Notes under the pieces: generated by a model | Databases searched by the model: none | What the model saw: only the letters and a program-made list of their open reading frames with translations | What the model was told of the DNA's origin: nothing | Made by a program: the position numbers and the translations under genes | From: Actinoplanes subtropicus | GTDB taxonomy: Bacteria > Actinomycetota > Actinomycetes > Mycobacteriales > Micromonosporaceae | NCBI RefSeq assembly: GCF_000721705.1 | Contig: NZ_JOJL01000021.1 | Coordinates: forward strand, 62,001-126,000 | Direction: 5' to 3' | DNA: 64,000 bases | Shown: positions 1-8,807 of the stretch, piece after piece | Position numbering within the stretch: the stretch's first letter is position 1 | How the letters are laid out: every line of letters starts with the position of its first letter

Positions 1-362
1 GCGTGGTCGGCAAGCCGGTCGTCTACCTGGCAGCCGCCCCGATAGCCACCGGCGGCGACCCACTCCGCGCCGACGCTTACCGCCGCGCCTGGGACGAGTC
101 GCCCACCTTCCGCTCCCGCGAGCGCCTGATGACGGCGGCCTTCGCGGCTGCCCTCCTGGCGGAGTCGGTCCTGCGCGTATGGATCGTCTACCACTGGTCC
201 CCGGCCAAACTCGACGAGTCCTTCGTCATCTCGCAGCTGCCGGCATTCTTGCTGCTGGGTGCGGTGCTGGCGTTCGTCCGCCTCCAGGTCCCCACCATCA
301 CCAACATCGTCGACAACATCCAGCAGCGTATATCAGTACAAAATTCCCCAATTCCGGCCTGA
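1..362 (+). CDS. VC0807-like membrane protein, C-terminal part
   Basis: The reading frame is open from the window edge, so the gene begins upstream and only about 120 C-terminal residues are seen. They include two hydrophobic segments (one around AAFAAALLAESVLRVWIVY, one around LPAFLLLGAVLAFV) separated by a short charged loop. The pattern resembles the C-terminal half of the VC0807/DUF3159-type integral membrane proteins of actinobacteria, whose function is unknown. The GTG at position 3 is probably internal. Family assignment is by recall of the sequence style and is moderate. Confidence 0.6.
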   Translation, partial: VVGKPVVYLAAAPIATGGDPLRADAYRRAWDESPTFRSRERLMTAAFAAALLAESVLRVWIVYHWSPAKLDESFVISQLPAFLLLGAVLAFVRLQVPTITNIVDNIQQRISVQNSPIPA

Positions 363-609
363 CCCGTTGCCTGTCGCCTATCCCGCGGCGCCCCTCTTGG
401 CGGCCCAAGCTCTGCGTGATTACCCTTCCGCGCCGTTGACCGTACGAGTCAGACGAGTCCCCGATGTGCCAGGGTCGCTGGCTGCAACACCGGCTCCGAC
501 TCCGGCCGCCGGGCGGGCCCGGCCCAAGACGACCAGCGCGCTCCCGCCGGCGCGCCGAGCCGGGCCCGAAGTATCGGAGGCCCTGCGTAGCGGCCGGGGT
601 CCCGGCAAA

Positions 610-1062
610 TCAGGACAGCTCGGTGATCTCAAAGACCGCGACTCGGTCGGCAGCGGCTACGAACTGGTCCGGATCGGCTCCCGAGACCAGGCCTAGCCGC
701 ACGAAGAACGGGACACCGCCGGGAACTTCGACCGGGAAGGCCCGCATCACCGCTTCGCGGATCTCCGGGTCGGCGACTTCGACCAGGGCTACCGGCGTGC
801 GATGCCGCCCCGACGCGAGCTCTCCGCGGCCGGCAGATCGGACGTTGCGAGCCCAGTCACCTTGCGGCAGAGCGGCGACGATGTAACGGCGTCCGCCGAC
901 GGTCAGGGGCGAGACCGGCGTCGACCGGGGTGCCCCGGATCGGCGGTCGGCGACCTTGAGCACATGGACGGGGCCCATCCGCAGCCCAAGGCGAGTCAGG
1001 CCGCGGACGAGGCGGTTCATGAGCGGCAGCCACGACGGCAACTGTCCGATGACGGGAGACAC
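610..1062 (-). CDS. Nitroreductase-family deazaflavin-dependent oxidoreductase
   Basis: A 150-aa protein of the Ddn-like split-barrel family, which uses F420 (sometimes FMN) to reduce small organic substrates. Typical features are the segment before the strand VHVLKVADRRSGAPRSTPV, then GGRRYIVAALPQGDWARNV and a C-terminal FEITEL strand. I chose the GTG at 1062 because an AAAGGA Shine-Dalgarno sequence sits just upstream; a longer open frame to 1221 runs into the divergent gene and has an unlikely Arg/Pro-rich start. It is divergent from the MarR gene at 1110 with only 47 bp between, so that regulator probably controls it. Substrate unknown. Confidence 0.8.
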   Translation of the reverse strand: MSPVIGQLPSWLPLMNRLVRGLTRLGLRMGPVHVLKVADRRSGAPRSTPVSPLTVGGRRYIVAALPQGDWARNVRSAGRGELASGRHRTPVALVEVADPEIREAVMRAFPVEVPGGVPFFVRLGLVSGADPDQFVAAADRVAVFEITELS

Positions 1063-1074
1063 GACATTCCTTTG

Positions 1075-1107
1075 ATAGTCGAAGTTTTCCCGAGGGTATA
1101 TTAGTTC
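1075..1107. promoter_or_regulatory. Shared divergent promoter region with short inverted repeat
   Basis: The 47-bp gap between the divergent oxidoreductase and MarR genes is locally AT-rich in a GC-rich window (GGGTATATTAG). Short TCGAA and TTCGA arms flank it about 21 bp apart. This is the place where a MarR autorepressor would be expected to bind and control both genes. The arms are short, so the operator call is inference. Confidence 0.35.
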
Positions 1108-1109
1108 GA

Positions 1110-1589
1110 GTGCCGAAGCAATCCGTCCCCGCCACCGCCGAGCTACTAGCCGGCGCGGCCCGCGCTGCCGCAGATTTCGGCGCGGCCGCCGACACCGTGG
1201 ACCAGGCCGCCGCCGCCACACTCGGCGTCAACCGCACCGACCTGCGCATCATCGGACTGATCAAAGACGCCGGTTCGATGGCCGCGACGGCGTTGTCCGA
1301 GGCAGCCGGGTTGAGCCCCGGCGCCACCACCACGGCGATCCAGCGTCTGGTCGCGGCCGGCCACCTGCACCGGGCAATAGACCCACAAGATCGCCGCCGG
1401 GTCATCCTGACGGTCGTCACGGCCACGGGCGACCTTCTCGACCGCATCTATGGACCGATCGGGAAAGCGGGTGAGCGACTGCTTGCTCGCTACTCCGCAC
1501 GCGAACTCCGGCTCATCACCGAGTTCATGCATGCCGGCCGGCGTCTACAACTAGAGGAAGCCGAACGGATCCGCTCGATCCGCTCATGA
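1110..1589 (+). CDS. MarR-family transcriptional regulator
   Basis: A 159-aa winged-helix protein. The helix-turn-helix core TALSEAAGLSPGATTTAIQRL and the wing GHLHRAIDPQDRRRVILTVT (with the DxRDRR-like element DPQDRRRV) are characteristic of MarR proteins, which are dimeric ligand-responsive repressors. It is divergent from a deazaflavin-dependent oxidoreductase, the usual arrangement for an autoregulated pair. Its stop overlaps by 4 nt the start of a truncated hydrolase ORF. The GTG at 1110 is the only start that leaves space for the divergent promoter. Confidence 0.88.
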   Translation: MPKQSVPATAELLAGAARAAADFGAAADTVDQAAAATLGVNRTDLRIIGLIKDAGSMAATALSEAAGLSPGATTTAIQRLVAAGHLHRAIDPQDRRRVILTVVTATGDLLDRIYGPIGKAGERLLARYSARELRLITEFMHAGRRLQLEEAERIRSIRS

Positions 1590-2083
1590 GATCCGCGCGC
1601 TCCTGGTCAGGTCGCATCGTGATCGTCTGCACGGAGGGTGAATGGGCTCCTGAGCTGCCGCCGGCGGTGCCCGCGGTAGAGATCTACAAGTGGTACCGAT
1701 CCTCGCTTCCACCCAACTCGCACGAGGCCCTCGTACGCGAATACGTCACCTCGGCCAGTGGCCCCGGCCTACATCCGGCGACCCTCGATCGCTTGGTCGA
1801 GCCGTGGCTGGGCAAGGACGGCCAGCCCGCGTTCTACCGCCAGATCGCGCAGGCCGACCAGCGCTTCACCGACGAGATCCAAGGGAGGTACGGCGAGATC
1901 ACCTTGCCCGTGCTCGTGTGCTGGGGCGAGGACGACACCTGGATTCCGGTGGCCAAGGCGCACGAGTTGGCCTCGTGCATTTCATCGGCCCAGCTACGCC
2001 TGTTTCCCGGAGCCGGCCACCTCGTCCAGGAGGACACCCCGGCCGAGCTCACGGAGGCGCTTCTGAGCTTCCTCCAGCCGTAG
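1586..2083 (+). pseudogene. Alpha/beta hydrolase remnant, N-terminus missing
   Basis: The 165 codons match the C-terminal half of an alpha/beta hydrolase: a cap region (LHPATLDRLVEPWLG), then the strand ITLPVLVCWGEDDTWIP carrying the catalytic Asp, and FPGAGHLVQEDTPAEL carrying the catalytic His. The N-terminal half with the oxyanion loop and the nucleophile elbow (GxSxG) is absent, and the first 15 codons look like unrelated sequence. It starts as ATGA inside the MarR stop, so it may still be translated, but it cannot be a normal hydrolase. Probably the residue of a deletion that brought MarR next to a foreign gene end. Confidence 0.65.
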
Positions 2084-2338
2084 CGGCAAGCCGATCTCGA
2101 CCAGTGGCTGGCCAGCAAGCCTGCCCCCGCGACCAGATCCACGAACTTCATGCGCTGGGCCGGCGCCCACGACCACGCGCCCCGGCTCACCGCTCCGGCA
2201 ACCCGCTGGGCCGGCCGCGCCCGGTCGCTCGAACAGGACCGGCGCTGGGCCGACACGCGACGGCTCCTGCCGCCGCTATGGCGTGCAGGGTGGCGAACCG
2301 TGCGGTCCGGCGCGTGGTACGCGGCATCGCTGCCGTAG
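2084..2338 (+). pseudogene. Possible tyrosine-recombinase fragment
   Basis: Immediately after the hydrolase stop, in the same frame, the translation reads QADLDQWLASKPAPATRSTN, followed by FMRWAGAHDHAPRLTAPATRW and DRRWADTRRLL, with a stop at 2336-2338. The style (DLDQW..., RxFMRWA..., RRWADxRRLL) is like the N-terminal SAM-like/core-binding region of actinobacterial site-specific integrases, but no catalytic Arg-His-Arg-Tyr domain follows. I read it as an integrase remnant; this is pattern recognition only. Confidence 0.35.
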
Positions 2339-2351
2339 GAGGCACACCCCG

Positions 2352-3059
2352 TCACCGCTGGACAGAACGGCCCGCAGCAGCCCGGCTGAGTTCGAGCGCC
2401 GCGATCAGCTTGTCGAGGACTCCGGGGAAGGCGGGTTCGGACATCGCGGGCAGCTCGTCCCGTACGCAAGCAAGGTTGGGATATTCCGACTCCGACAGCG
2501 TGGCGTAGGCCTGGGCGAGCGCCACCTCCTCGGCTCGTTCCTGCTCCGGGGTCATCTCGCTGGCGGCGATCGCGGCCAGCGCCCAGACCGCCTCGATCAG
2601 GTCGCGGTAATGCCGGACCGCGGCCGATCCCGGGAAGCCCGCGCCGATCAGCAGGCCGATCCCGATCTCGGCGGCGCGCAGCTCATACGGCCCGGCGGTG
2701 AAGCGGACGGCGCCCAGCAGGGCCAGCCGCGGGTGCCGCAGCATCGTCCGGTAGATGCCTTCGGCGAGCGCCCGTAGCGAGTCCGCCCAGTACGGCCTCG
2801 GCACGAACTCGTCGAGGGTCTCGCTGAGCAGCCGGTCGGAGACTCCGATCAGCAATGCATCGATATTTCGGAAATATCGGTAGATGGTCGATGGGTCGGC
2901 GCCCAGCTCGACGCCGAGCCGGCGGACGGTCAGCGCGTTGCCGCCGGGCGCCTCGATCAGCCGCAGCGCGGCGTCGATGATCATGTCGGGATCCAGCACC
3001 ACGCCGGTCCGGGTGGGCCGTCGCCGGACCCGGGGTGAGGTTGCTCTCGTGGTCGCCAT
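2352..3059 (-). CDS. TetR-family transcriptional regulator
   Basis: A 235-aa protein with an N-terminal TetR DNA-binding domain: LDPDMIIDAALRLIEAPGG, then the helix-turn-helix LTVRRLGVELGADPSTIYRYF, then the linking helix RNIDALLIGVSDRLL. The C-terminal ligand domain is of the Tet repressor C type (WADSLRALAEGIYRTMLRHP). The start at 3059 (MATTRATS) is chosen because it precedes the DNA-binding domain at normal distance; the open frame extends upstream only through shadow of the next gene. It is divergent from the FAD oxidoreductase at 3141 with a strong palindrome between them, so it probably represses both. Ligand unknown. Confidence 0.9.
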   Translation of the reverse strand: MATTRATSPRVRRRPTRTGVVLDPDMIIDAALRLIEAPGGNALTVRRLGVELGADPSTIYRYFRNIDALLIGVSDRLLSETLDEFVPRPYWADSLRALAEGIYRTMLRHPRLALLGAVRFTAGPYELRAAEIGIGLLIGAGFPGSAAVRHYRDLIEAVWALAAIAASEMTPEQERAEEVALAQAYATLSESEYPNLACVRDELPAMSEPAFPGVLDKLIAALELSRAAAGRSVQR

Positions 3060-3073
3060 CGCTCCGCAGGTCC

Positions 3074-3095
3074 TTATGTCAACGGGTTGACTTAA
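3074..3095. promoter_or_regulatory. TetR operator palindrome
   Basis: The perfect inverted repeat GTCAACGGGTTGAC (6-bp arms, 2-bp centre) at 3078-3091 extends to 22 bp with one mismatch pair. It sits in the 81-bp gap between the divergent TetR gene and the FAD oxidoreductase. Size, symmetry and position are typical of a TetR dimer site. Confidence 0.7.
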
Positions 3096-3140
3096 CTGTA
3101 GCGCGGCGTTTTCCTGGAGCCCTGACCAGGGAGGATCAGC

Positions 3141-4595
3141 ATGCGGGCGGAAACACCGGCCTACGATCTCGATGTCCGGACCGACGAGAAGCGCATCCGC
3201 GCGGCACTGGCCGACGCGGCGCACACCCCGTTCTGGCTCGAGGACCCGGGCCGGCCGGCGACCGAGCCGTGGTTCACCGGCAGCACCGAGACCGACCTGC
3301 TGGTGATCGGCGGCGGCTACTGCGGGCTCTGGACCGCACTTCAGGCAAAGGAGCAGAATCCGGACCGCGACGTCGTGCTGGTGGAGAGCGCCGAGATCGG
3401 CTGGGCCGCGAGCGGCCGCAACGGCGGTTTCGTCGAGGCGAGCCTGACCCACGGCCCGGAGAACGGCCGCCGCTACTTCGCCGAGGACCTCGACGTGCTG
3501 GGCGGCCTGGCCGCTGCGAACTTCCGCGACTTCCACGACTCGCTGGTGCGGCACGGCATCGACGCCGAGTACCAGCAGGGCGGTGGCCTGTCGGTGGCCA
3601 CCGAGCCGCACCAGGTCGAGGCGCTGCGTCGCGCCGCTGTGCCTCTACCCAAGCCTGGACTATCAGTCGGCGGAGCCGGCATTTTCTACGACCGCGATGA
3701 GCTGACCGAGCTGGTCCGCTCCCCGCTCTACCGGGCCGGCCTCTTCCGCCAGGACGGGATCGCGCTGGTGCATCCGGCCAAGCTGGTCTGGGGCCTCAAG
3801 GCCGCCTGCAAACAATGGGGTGTACGCGTCTTCGAGCACACGCCGGTCACCGCGCTCACCGAGCAGGGCGCGACCGTGCGGGCCCGCACCGACAACGGCA
3901 TCATCCGCGCCCGGCGGGTCGCGCTGGCCACCAACGGCTTCCCGTCGCTGCTCAAGCGCAACCGGATGCTGACCCTGCCGGTCTACGACTACGTGCTGAT
4001 GACCGAGCCGCTCACCGACGGGCAGCTGGCGGAGATCGGCTGGCAGCGGCCGTTCGGCATCTCGGACACCTCGCGGCAGTTCCACTACTACCGCAAGACC
4101 GCCGACAACCGGATCCTGTGGGGCGGCTACGACGCGGTCTACCACCGCGGCGGCACCATCAACCCGGAGAACGACCAGCGGCCCGAGACCTGGGCCCGGC
4201 TCGCCGACCACTTCCTGCGGACCTTCCCGCAGCTCGGCGACGTCCGGTTCACGCACGCCTGGGGCGGGATGATCGACATGTCCACCCGGCTGGCCGCGTT
4301 CCAGGGCGTGGCGATGGGCGGCAAGGTCGCGTACAGCAGCGGCTTCACCGGCCTCGGCGTGGCGGCCACCCGCTTCGCCGGCGCGGTGATGCTCGACCTG
4401 CTGGCCGGCCGGGACACGCCCCGGACCCGGCTGCGGATGGCCACCAAGCGCCCGCTGCCGATCCCACCGGAGCCTCTTCGGTACCCGGCCGTGCAGCTGA
4501 TCCGCCGGGCGATCGCGCGCGCCGACCGCAACGGCGGGCGGGACGGCATAATCCTCAAAACGGCCAATCGGCTCGGCTTCTCCTTCGATTCCTGA
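3141..4595 (+). CDS. FAD-dependent amine/amino-acid oxidoreductase (DAO family)
   Basis: A 484-aa flavoprotein. The Rossmann dinucleotide motif is at about residues 54-64 (LLVIGGGYCGLWTAL), followed by the VLVESAEIGWAASGRNGGFV segment typical of the glycine-oxidase/PuuB (gamma-glutamylputrescine oxidase) branch of the DAO fold. The C-terminal FAD-closing element YSSGFTGLGVAATRFAG is present. It likely oxidises a secondary or primary amine with O2 or another acceptor in the cytosol. It is divergent from a TetR gene across a palindromic operator and is therefore likely substrate-induced. Substrate cannot be read from the sequence. Confidence 0.85.
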   Translation: MRAETPAYDLDVRTDEKRIRAALADAAHTPFWLEDPGRPATEPWFTGSTETDLLVIGGGYCGLWTALQAKEQNPDRDVVLVESAEIGWAASGRNGGFVEASLTHGPENGRRYFAEDLDVLGGLAAANFRDFHDSLVRHGIDAEYQQGGGLSVATEPHQVEALRRAAVPLPKPGLSVGGAGIFYDRDELTELVRSPLYRAGLFRQDGIALVHPAKLVWGLKAACKQWGVRVFEHTPVTALTEQGATVRARTDNGIIRARRVALATNGFPSLLKRNRMLTLPVYDYVLMTEPLTDGQLAEIGWQRPFGISDTSRQFHYYRKTADNRILWGGYDAVYHRGGTINPENDQRPETWARLADHFLRTFPQLGDVRFTHAWGGMIDMSTRLAAFQGVAMGGKVAYSSGFTGLGVAATRFAGAVMLDLLAGRDTPRTRLRMATKRPLPIPPEPLRYPAVQLIRRAIARADRNGGRDGIILKTANRLGFSFDS

Positions 4596-4624
4596 CGCCC
4601 ACACCGTACGGCAGGATTGTCGGG

Positions 4625-5551
4625 GTGGACTTCGAGGCATATCGAGGTGAGCTGGTCGCCTACTGCTACCGGATGCTGGGCTCGTTCCACGAGGCCGAGG
4701 ACCTGGTGCAGGAGACGATGCTGCGGGCGTGGAAGGCCCGCGACCGGTACGACCCGGCCCGCGCCTCGGTGCGGACCTGGCTGTACCGGATCGCCACCAA
4801 CGTGTGCCTGACCGCGCTTCAGGGCGGGGCCCGGCGGCCGCTGCCGTCGGGCCTCGTCGCGGAGAGCGACGACGTCCACGCGCCGCTCACCCCGGCGCTG
4901 GAGATCCCCTGGCTGCAGCCGTTCCCGGACGCCCGGGTCGACGCCGAGGCCCGCGCCGACCTGCGGCTCGCCCTGATCGCGGCGATGCAGTCGCTGCCCG
5001 CCCGGCAGCGGGCCGTGCTGGTGCTGCGCGAGGTGCTCGAGTTCAGCGCGGCCGAGGTCGCCGCCCAGCTGGAGACCACGGTGCCGGCGGTGAACAGCTC
5101 GCTGCAGCGGGCCCGGGCCGCCCTCGCCGAGGCCGACGCGATCGACGAGATCCCCGAGCCGGACGATCCCTCGGTACGGGCGACCGTCGACCGCTACCTC
5201 GAGGCGTTCGAGGCGGCCGACGTGCCGGGCCTGGTCCGGCTGCTGACCGACCAGGCCGTCCTGGAGATGCCGCCGGTCCCGCTCTGGTACCGGGGCAGTG
5301 CCCGGTACGGCGAGTTCATGGCGCGGGTCTTCGAGATGCGCGGGCCGGGCTGGCTGATGACCCGGCTCACCGCCAACGGGCAGCCGGCGCTCGCCGCGTA
5401 CGCACCACAGCCCGGCGGCGGGCATCGGCTGCACACGCTGCAGGTTCTCACCGTGACCGGCGGCCTGGTCGCGCGCAACGCGGTCTTCGCCGACCCGGCC
5501 GTCTTCGCCACCTTCGACCTGCCGACCGAAATTCCTCGCCGGCGGCGATGA
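4625..5551 (+). CDS. ECF RNA polymerase sigma factor with C-terminal SnoaL-like domain
   Basis: A 308-aa group-IV sigma factor. Region 2 is at residues 1-75 (VAYCYRMLGSFHEAEDLVQE, TWLYRIATNVCL), and region 4 at about 115-175 (LPARQRAVLVLREVLEFSAAEVA). It continues into a NTF2/SnoaL-like domain (VDRYLEAFEAADVPGLVRLL), which in the SigJ/SigG-like ECF families replaces a separate anti-sigma factor. GTG at 4625 begins directly at region 2, as usual for this subfamily. A RibD-type reductase follows after 56 bp and may be co-transcribed. Confidence 0.9.
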   Translation: MDFEAYRGELVAYCYRMLGSFHEAEDLVQETMLRAWKARDRYDPARASVRTWLYRIATNVCLTALQGGARRPLPSGLVAESDDVHAPLTPALEIPWLQPFPDARVDAEARADLRLALIAAMQSLPARQRAVLVLREVLEFSAAEVAAQLETTVPAVNSSLQRARAALAEADAIDEIPEPDDPSVRATVDRYLEAFEAADVPGLVRLLTDQAVLEMPPVPLWYRGSARYGEFMARVFEMRGPGWLMTRLTANGQPALAAYAPQPGGGHRLHTLQVLTVTGGLVARNAVFADPAVFATFDLPTEIPRRRR

Positions 5552-5607
5552 GTTCGCCCGGTGCCGCCGGTACGTACCGGTGAGCATCGAGCGAAAGGAC
5601 CACCATC

Positions 5608-6156
5608 GTGAGCGTCATCTACCTCGCCTTCACCACCCTCGACGGCATCGTCAGCGACCCGGACGGGCGGGAGGGCACCCCGGCCGGCGGCTGGATGTTC
5701 CAGTTCGGCCCGGAGGCGGTCACCGGCGACAAGTTCCGCCTCGGCCCGCTCTTCGACACCGGGGTCATGCTGCTGGGCCGCACCACGTGGGAGGCGTTCG
5801 GCCGGCTCTGGCCGACCCGCGACGACGACTTCTCCCGGCGGATGAACGCGATCCCGAAGCTGGTCGCCTCCCGCACCCTGACCGACGCGTCGGCGTGGGC
5901 GAACTCGACCCTGGTCGAGGGCGACGTCCTCGACACCGTCCGGCGGGAGACCCGGGACGTCATCGTCACCGGCAGCCTCAGCCTGGCCCGCCTGCTGATG
6001 GCCAACGACCTGATCGACGAGTACCGCCTGACCACCTTCCCGCTCGTGCTGGGCGCCGGCAAGCACCTGTTCCCGCCGTCCGAGAAGCCCATCACCCTCA
6101 AACCGATGGAGATCGAGCAGGTCGGGCCGGCGGTCTACGCCCGATACCGGCGATGA
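5608..6156 (+). CDS. Dihydrofolate reductase-like (RibD C-terminal domain) protein
   Basis: A 182-aa protein of the RibD_C/DHFR fold: LAFTTLDGIVSDPDG at the start, then GVMLLGRTTWEAFGRLWP and a nucleotide-binding region GDVLDTVRRETRDVIVTGS with FPLVLGAGKHLFP. Members are NADPH-dependent reductases, mostly of unknown substrate, often found beside ECF sigma factors as here. The GTG start is supported by an AAAGGA Shine-Dalgarno at about 5593. No metabolic neighbours indicate a riboflavin role. Confidence 0.85.
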   Translation: MSVIYLAFTTLDGIVSDPDGREGTPAGGWMFQFGPEAVTGDKFRLGPLFDTGVMLLGRTTWEAFGRLWPTRDDDFSRRMNAIPKLVASRTLTDASAWANSTLVEGDVLDTVRRETRDVIVTGSLSLARLLMANDLIDEYRLTTFPLVLGAGKHLFPPSEKPITLKPMEIEQVGPAVYARYRR

Positions 6157-6181
6157 CGGCGAAATTCCTTGCTGTGTACGG

Positions 6182-8671
6182 TCATCGCACCGCACCGACC
6201 GCGGGTTTGCCGATCTCGTCCGCCGCCGTCGGCCGGCCGAAGTGGTATCCCTGCCCGAACGCGCAGCCCAGCCGTCGAAGGTAGGCGAGTTGGGCGGTCG
6301 TCTCCACGCCCTCGGCGACGACGTCCAAGCCGAGCGCGCGGGCGAGGCCGAGGATCATGTCGACGATCGCCTCGTCCTCGCGGTCTCGCCCGACACCGGC
6401 CACGAAAGACCGGTCGATCTTCAACGTCTCCACCGGGAACCGGCGTAGGTAGGTCAACGAGGAATAGCCCGTGCCGAAGTCGTCGATGGCCAGGTGGACG
6501 CCGAGAGCGCGGATCGCGCCGAGGGTCTCCGCGGCGGCTTCGGCATCGGCCATGATGCTGGTCTCGGTGATCTCCAACCAGAGCGCGCCGGGGTCCAGCC
6601 CGGTATCGGCCAGCACCGCCGTGACGGTCGGGACGAACGAGGGGTGGCCGAACTGGGTGCCCGACACGTTGACCGCCACGTGTATGCCGGCGAAGTCCGG
6701 TCGCTCGCGCCGCCAGCGAGCCGTCTGGGCGCAGGCCAGGGACAGCATCCGGGCGCCGAGCGGGACGATCAGGCCGGTCTCCTCGGCGACGTCGATGAAG
6801 ACGCTCGGCGCCAGCAGGCCGCGGACCGGGTGCTCCCAGCGAGCCAGCGCCTCGAAGCCGACGACCTCGCCGCCGTCGATGTCGACGATGGGCTGATAGA
6901 ACGCGCGGATCTCGTCGTGCTCGATGGCGCGCCGCAGGTCGTTCTGGTTGTCCAGCCGGGACTCGACGGCGATCCGCAGCGCCTCGTCGAAGACCTCGAC
7001 CCGGCCACGGCCCCGCTGCTTGGCGCGGTACATGGCGACATCGGCGTCGCGCAGCAGGTCCTCCGCGCTCAGCTGCGCGCCGCGGTCGGCGAAGGCCACG
7101 CCGACGCTGGCGCCGACGCTGACCTCGTGGACGGTGCCGCCGATCTCCGTTCGGATCGGGCGGCCGAGCGCGGTCACCACGCGTTCGGCGAACCGCACCG
7201 CGTCCGACGGTTTGGCCATGCTCTCACCGATCACCACGAACTCGTCGCCGGCGAGGCGCGCAACCGTGTCTTCGCCGCACACCAGCTTGCCGAGCCGGTC
7301 GGCGATCGCCCGGAGCACCTCGTCGCCGGTGGCATGGCCCAGCGAGTCGTTGATCGGCTTGAATCGGTCCAGGTCGATGAAGAGCACGGACATCGGATCG
7401 CCGCCGCGGGCGGTGCGGGCCAGCGCCAGGCCGAGCCGGTCCAGGACCAGCGCCCGGTTCGGTAGCCCGGTCAGCGGATCGTAGGTGGCCTGCCGGGCCA
7501 GCCGGTTGGTGGCGATCTCCGTGGTGGCCACGGTGTCGTTGAGCGCCCGGGCGACGAAGCTCAGCTCGTCGTGGGTGTCGACCGAGACCCGCCGGGTCAG
7601 GTCGCCGTCCGCGACGGCGTGCAGGGTCGCCACGATCCGCTTGATCGGCTGGGTGACCGACCGGTAGAAGCCCGCGAACAGGTACGCCGCGAGCAGCCCC
7701 GCCAGCCCAGCGATGAGCTCGACACGCTGCGCGCGAGCCGAGAGGCCGTCGATCCGGGCACGCAGCAGCCGGTCCAGGGAGGCCGCGGCCTGCCCGGCGA
7801 ACGCGGCCGCCGCCATACGTACCGCATCCGCGGCGTCCGCGCGCACGGCGCTGACCCGGCGATCCTTGACGACCGTGGTCAGCGTGCGGGTCAGGGCGGA
7901 GGTCGCGGCGGTCAGCCGGGCGGCGTTGGCGACGGTCTCGCGCCGGGCGTCACGGTCGGCCGTGTTGGCCGCGATCGTGGTCACGGCGTGACTGACGATG
8001 GCCTGGGTCGAGGCCAGCACGCCGTTGGCGAGCCCCAGCTCGATCAACGCGTCGGTGGCGGTGCTCGCCCGCTGGTCGTTGACCAGCGTCGCCATGTCCA
8101 CGCCGCGCCCGGCCGCGTCCAGCAGCACGGGCAGGCGGAACTGCAGCGTATCCATCAGGTAATAGGTGTCCAGGTCCGGGTCCAGAGTCAGGTTCGACTC
8201 GTCCCCGACGTGCACGATCAGGGCCAGCAGCGCGTCGATCGAGGCGTTGTACGCCGCGTACCGGTCCATGGCCGGTCCGGTGGCGCGTTGCGCGGCCACC
8301 AGCAGCCCCCGAGCGGACGCCCAACCACGCACGGCGTCGAGCTCCGGCCCGATCCGCCGGTCGATCTCGTCGACCTGAGCCGTCTGCCGGTCCAGGGCGG
8401 CGCCGCTTCCGTCGCTTCGGGCGACCGACAGCCGACGCGCCTCCACCACCCGCGCGGTCAACTCCACCAACGGCGCCATGTACTGGACACCGAGGCATTC
8501 CTTGGCACTGAACGCGCTCTGCGCACGTTGCAGTTGCACGTACGCCCCCGCCACGCAGCCCAAGGGCACCAACAGGATCAGGCCCACCACGATGAACTTG
8601 TGCGCGTACCGCAACCGTCCGACGAGCGCCGCACCGGGACCGAACAGGTACCTCACGACAACACCGGTCAT
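6182..8671 (-). CDS. Membrane-bound GGDEF/EAL cyclic-di-GMP protein with HAMP
   Basis: An 829-aa protein. A transmembrane helix at about 26-48 is followed by a roughly 280-residue extracytoplasmic helical region, a second helix (ELIAGLAGLLAAYLFAGFY), a HAMP linker (SVTQPIKRIVATLHAVADGD), a GGDEF domain and an EAL domain. The GGDEF signature reads AGDEF (RLAGDEFVVIG), a tolerated first-position change. The EAL domain keeps its catalytic elements: EALARW, EITETS, DDFGTGYSSL, KIDRSF and EGVET. It is therefore probably an active phosphodiesterase, with cyclase activity possible. I prefer ATG 8671 to the GTG at 8689. Confidence 0.9.
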   Translation of the reverse strand: MTGVVVRYLFGPGAALVGRLRYAHKFIVVGLILLVPLGCVAGAYVQLQRAQSAFSAKECLGVQYMAPLVELTARVVEARRLSVARSDGSGAALDRQTAQVDEIDRRIGPELDAVRGWASARGLLVAAQRATGPAMDRYAAYNASIDALLALIVHVGDESNLTLDPDLDTYYLMDTLQFRLPVLLDAAGRGVDMATLVNDQRASTATDALIELGLANGVLASTQAIVSHAVTTIAANTADRDARRETVANAARLTAATSALTRTLTTVVKDRRVSAVRADAADAVRMAAAAFAGQAAASLDRLLRARIDGLSARAQRVELIAGLAGLLAAYLFAGFYRSVTQPIKRIVATLHAVADGDLTRRVSVDTHDELSFVARALNDTVATTEIATNRLARQATYDPLTGLPNRALVLDRLGLALARTARGGDPMSVLFIDLDRFKPINDSLGHATGDEVLRAIADRLGKLVCGEDTVARLAGDEFVVIGESMAKPSDAVRFAERVVTALGRPIRTEIGGTVHEVSVGASVGVAFADRGAQLSAEDLLRDADVAMYRAKQRGRGRVEVFDEALRIAVESRLDNQNDLRRAIEHDEIRAFYQPIVDIDGGEVVGFEALARWEHPVRGLLAPSVFIDVAEETGLIVPLGARMLSLACAQTARWRRERPDFAGIHVAVNVSGTQFGHPSFVPTVTAVLADTGLDPGALWLEITETSIMADAEAAAETLGAIRALGVHLAIDDFGTGYSSLTYLRRFPVETLKIDRSFVAGVGRDREDEAIVDMILGLARALGLDVVAEGVETTAQLAYLRRLGCAFGQGYHFGRPTAADEIGKPAVGAVR

Positions 8672-8807
8672 GAGCTTCGGTCCCCTCACCGCGCCGCTCG
8701 ACGATACGTCCTGCCATCGGCCGCAATCCCGCCGCGCTGAGGAGAACCACGACCCGGCGTCGTCGCAGGCCTCGACCCCCGGCCGGTTCTTCGTGCACGA
8801 TGAGCCG

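Noticed and set aside
363-609. Short ORFs between the first two genes
   Set aside because: No ribosome sites, no protein-like composition; I see no feature in this 247-bp gap.
7571-8740. Long + strand ORF (389 codons)
   Set aside because: It is antisense to the GGDEF/EAL gene, whose domains are unmistakable; composition is Arg/Gly/Gln-rich as expected for a GC-rich shadow.
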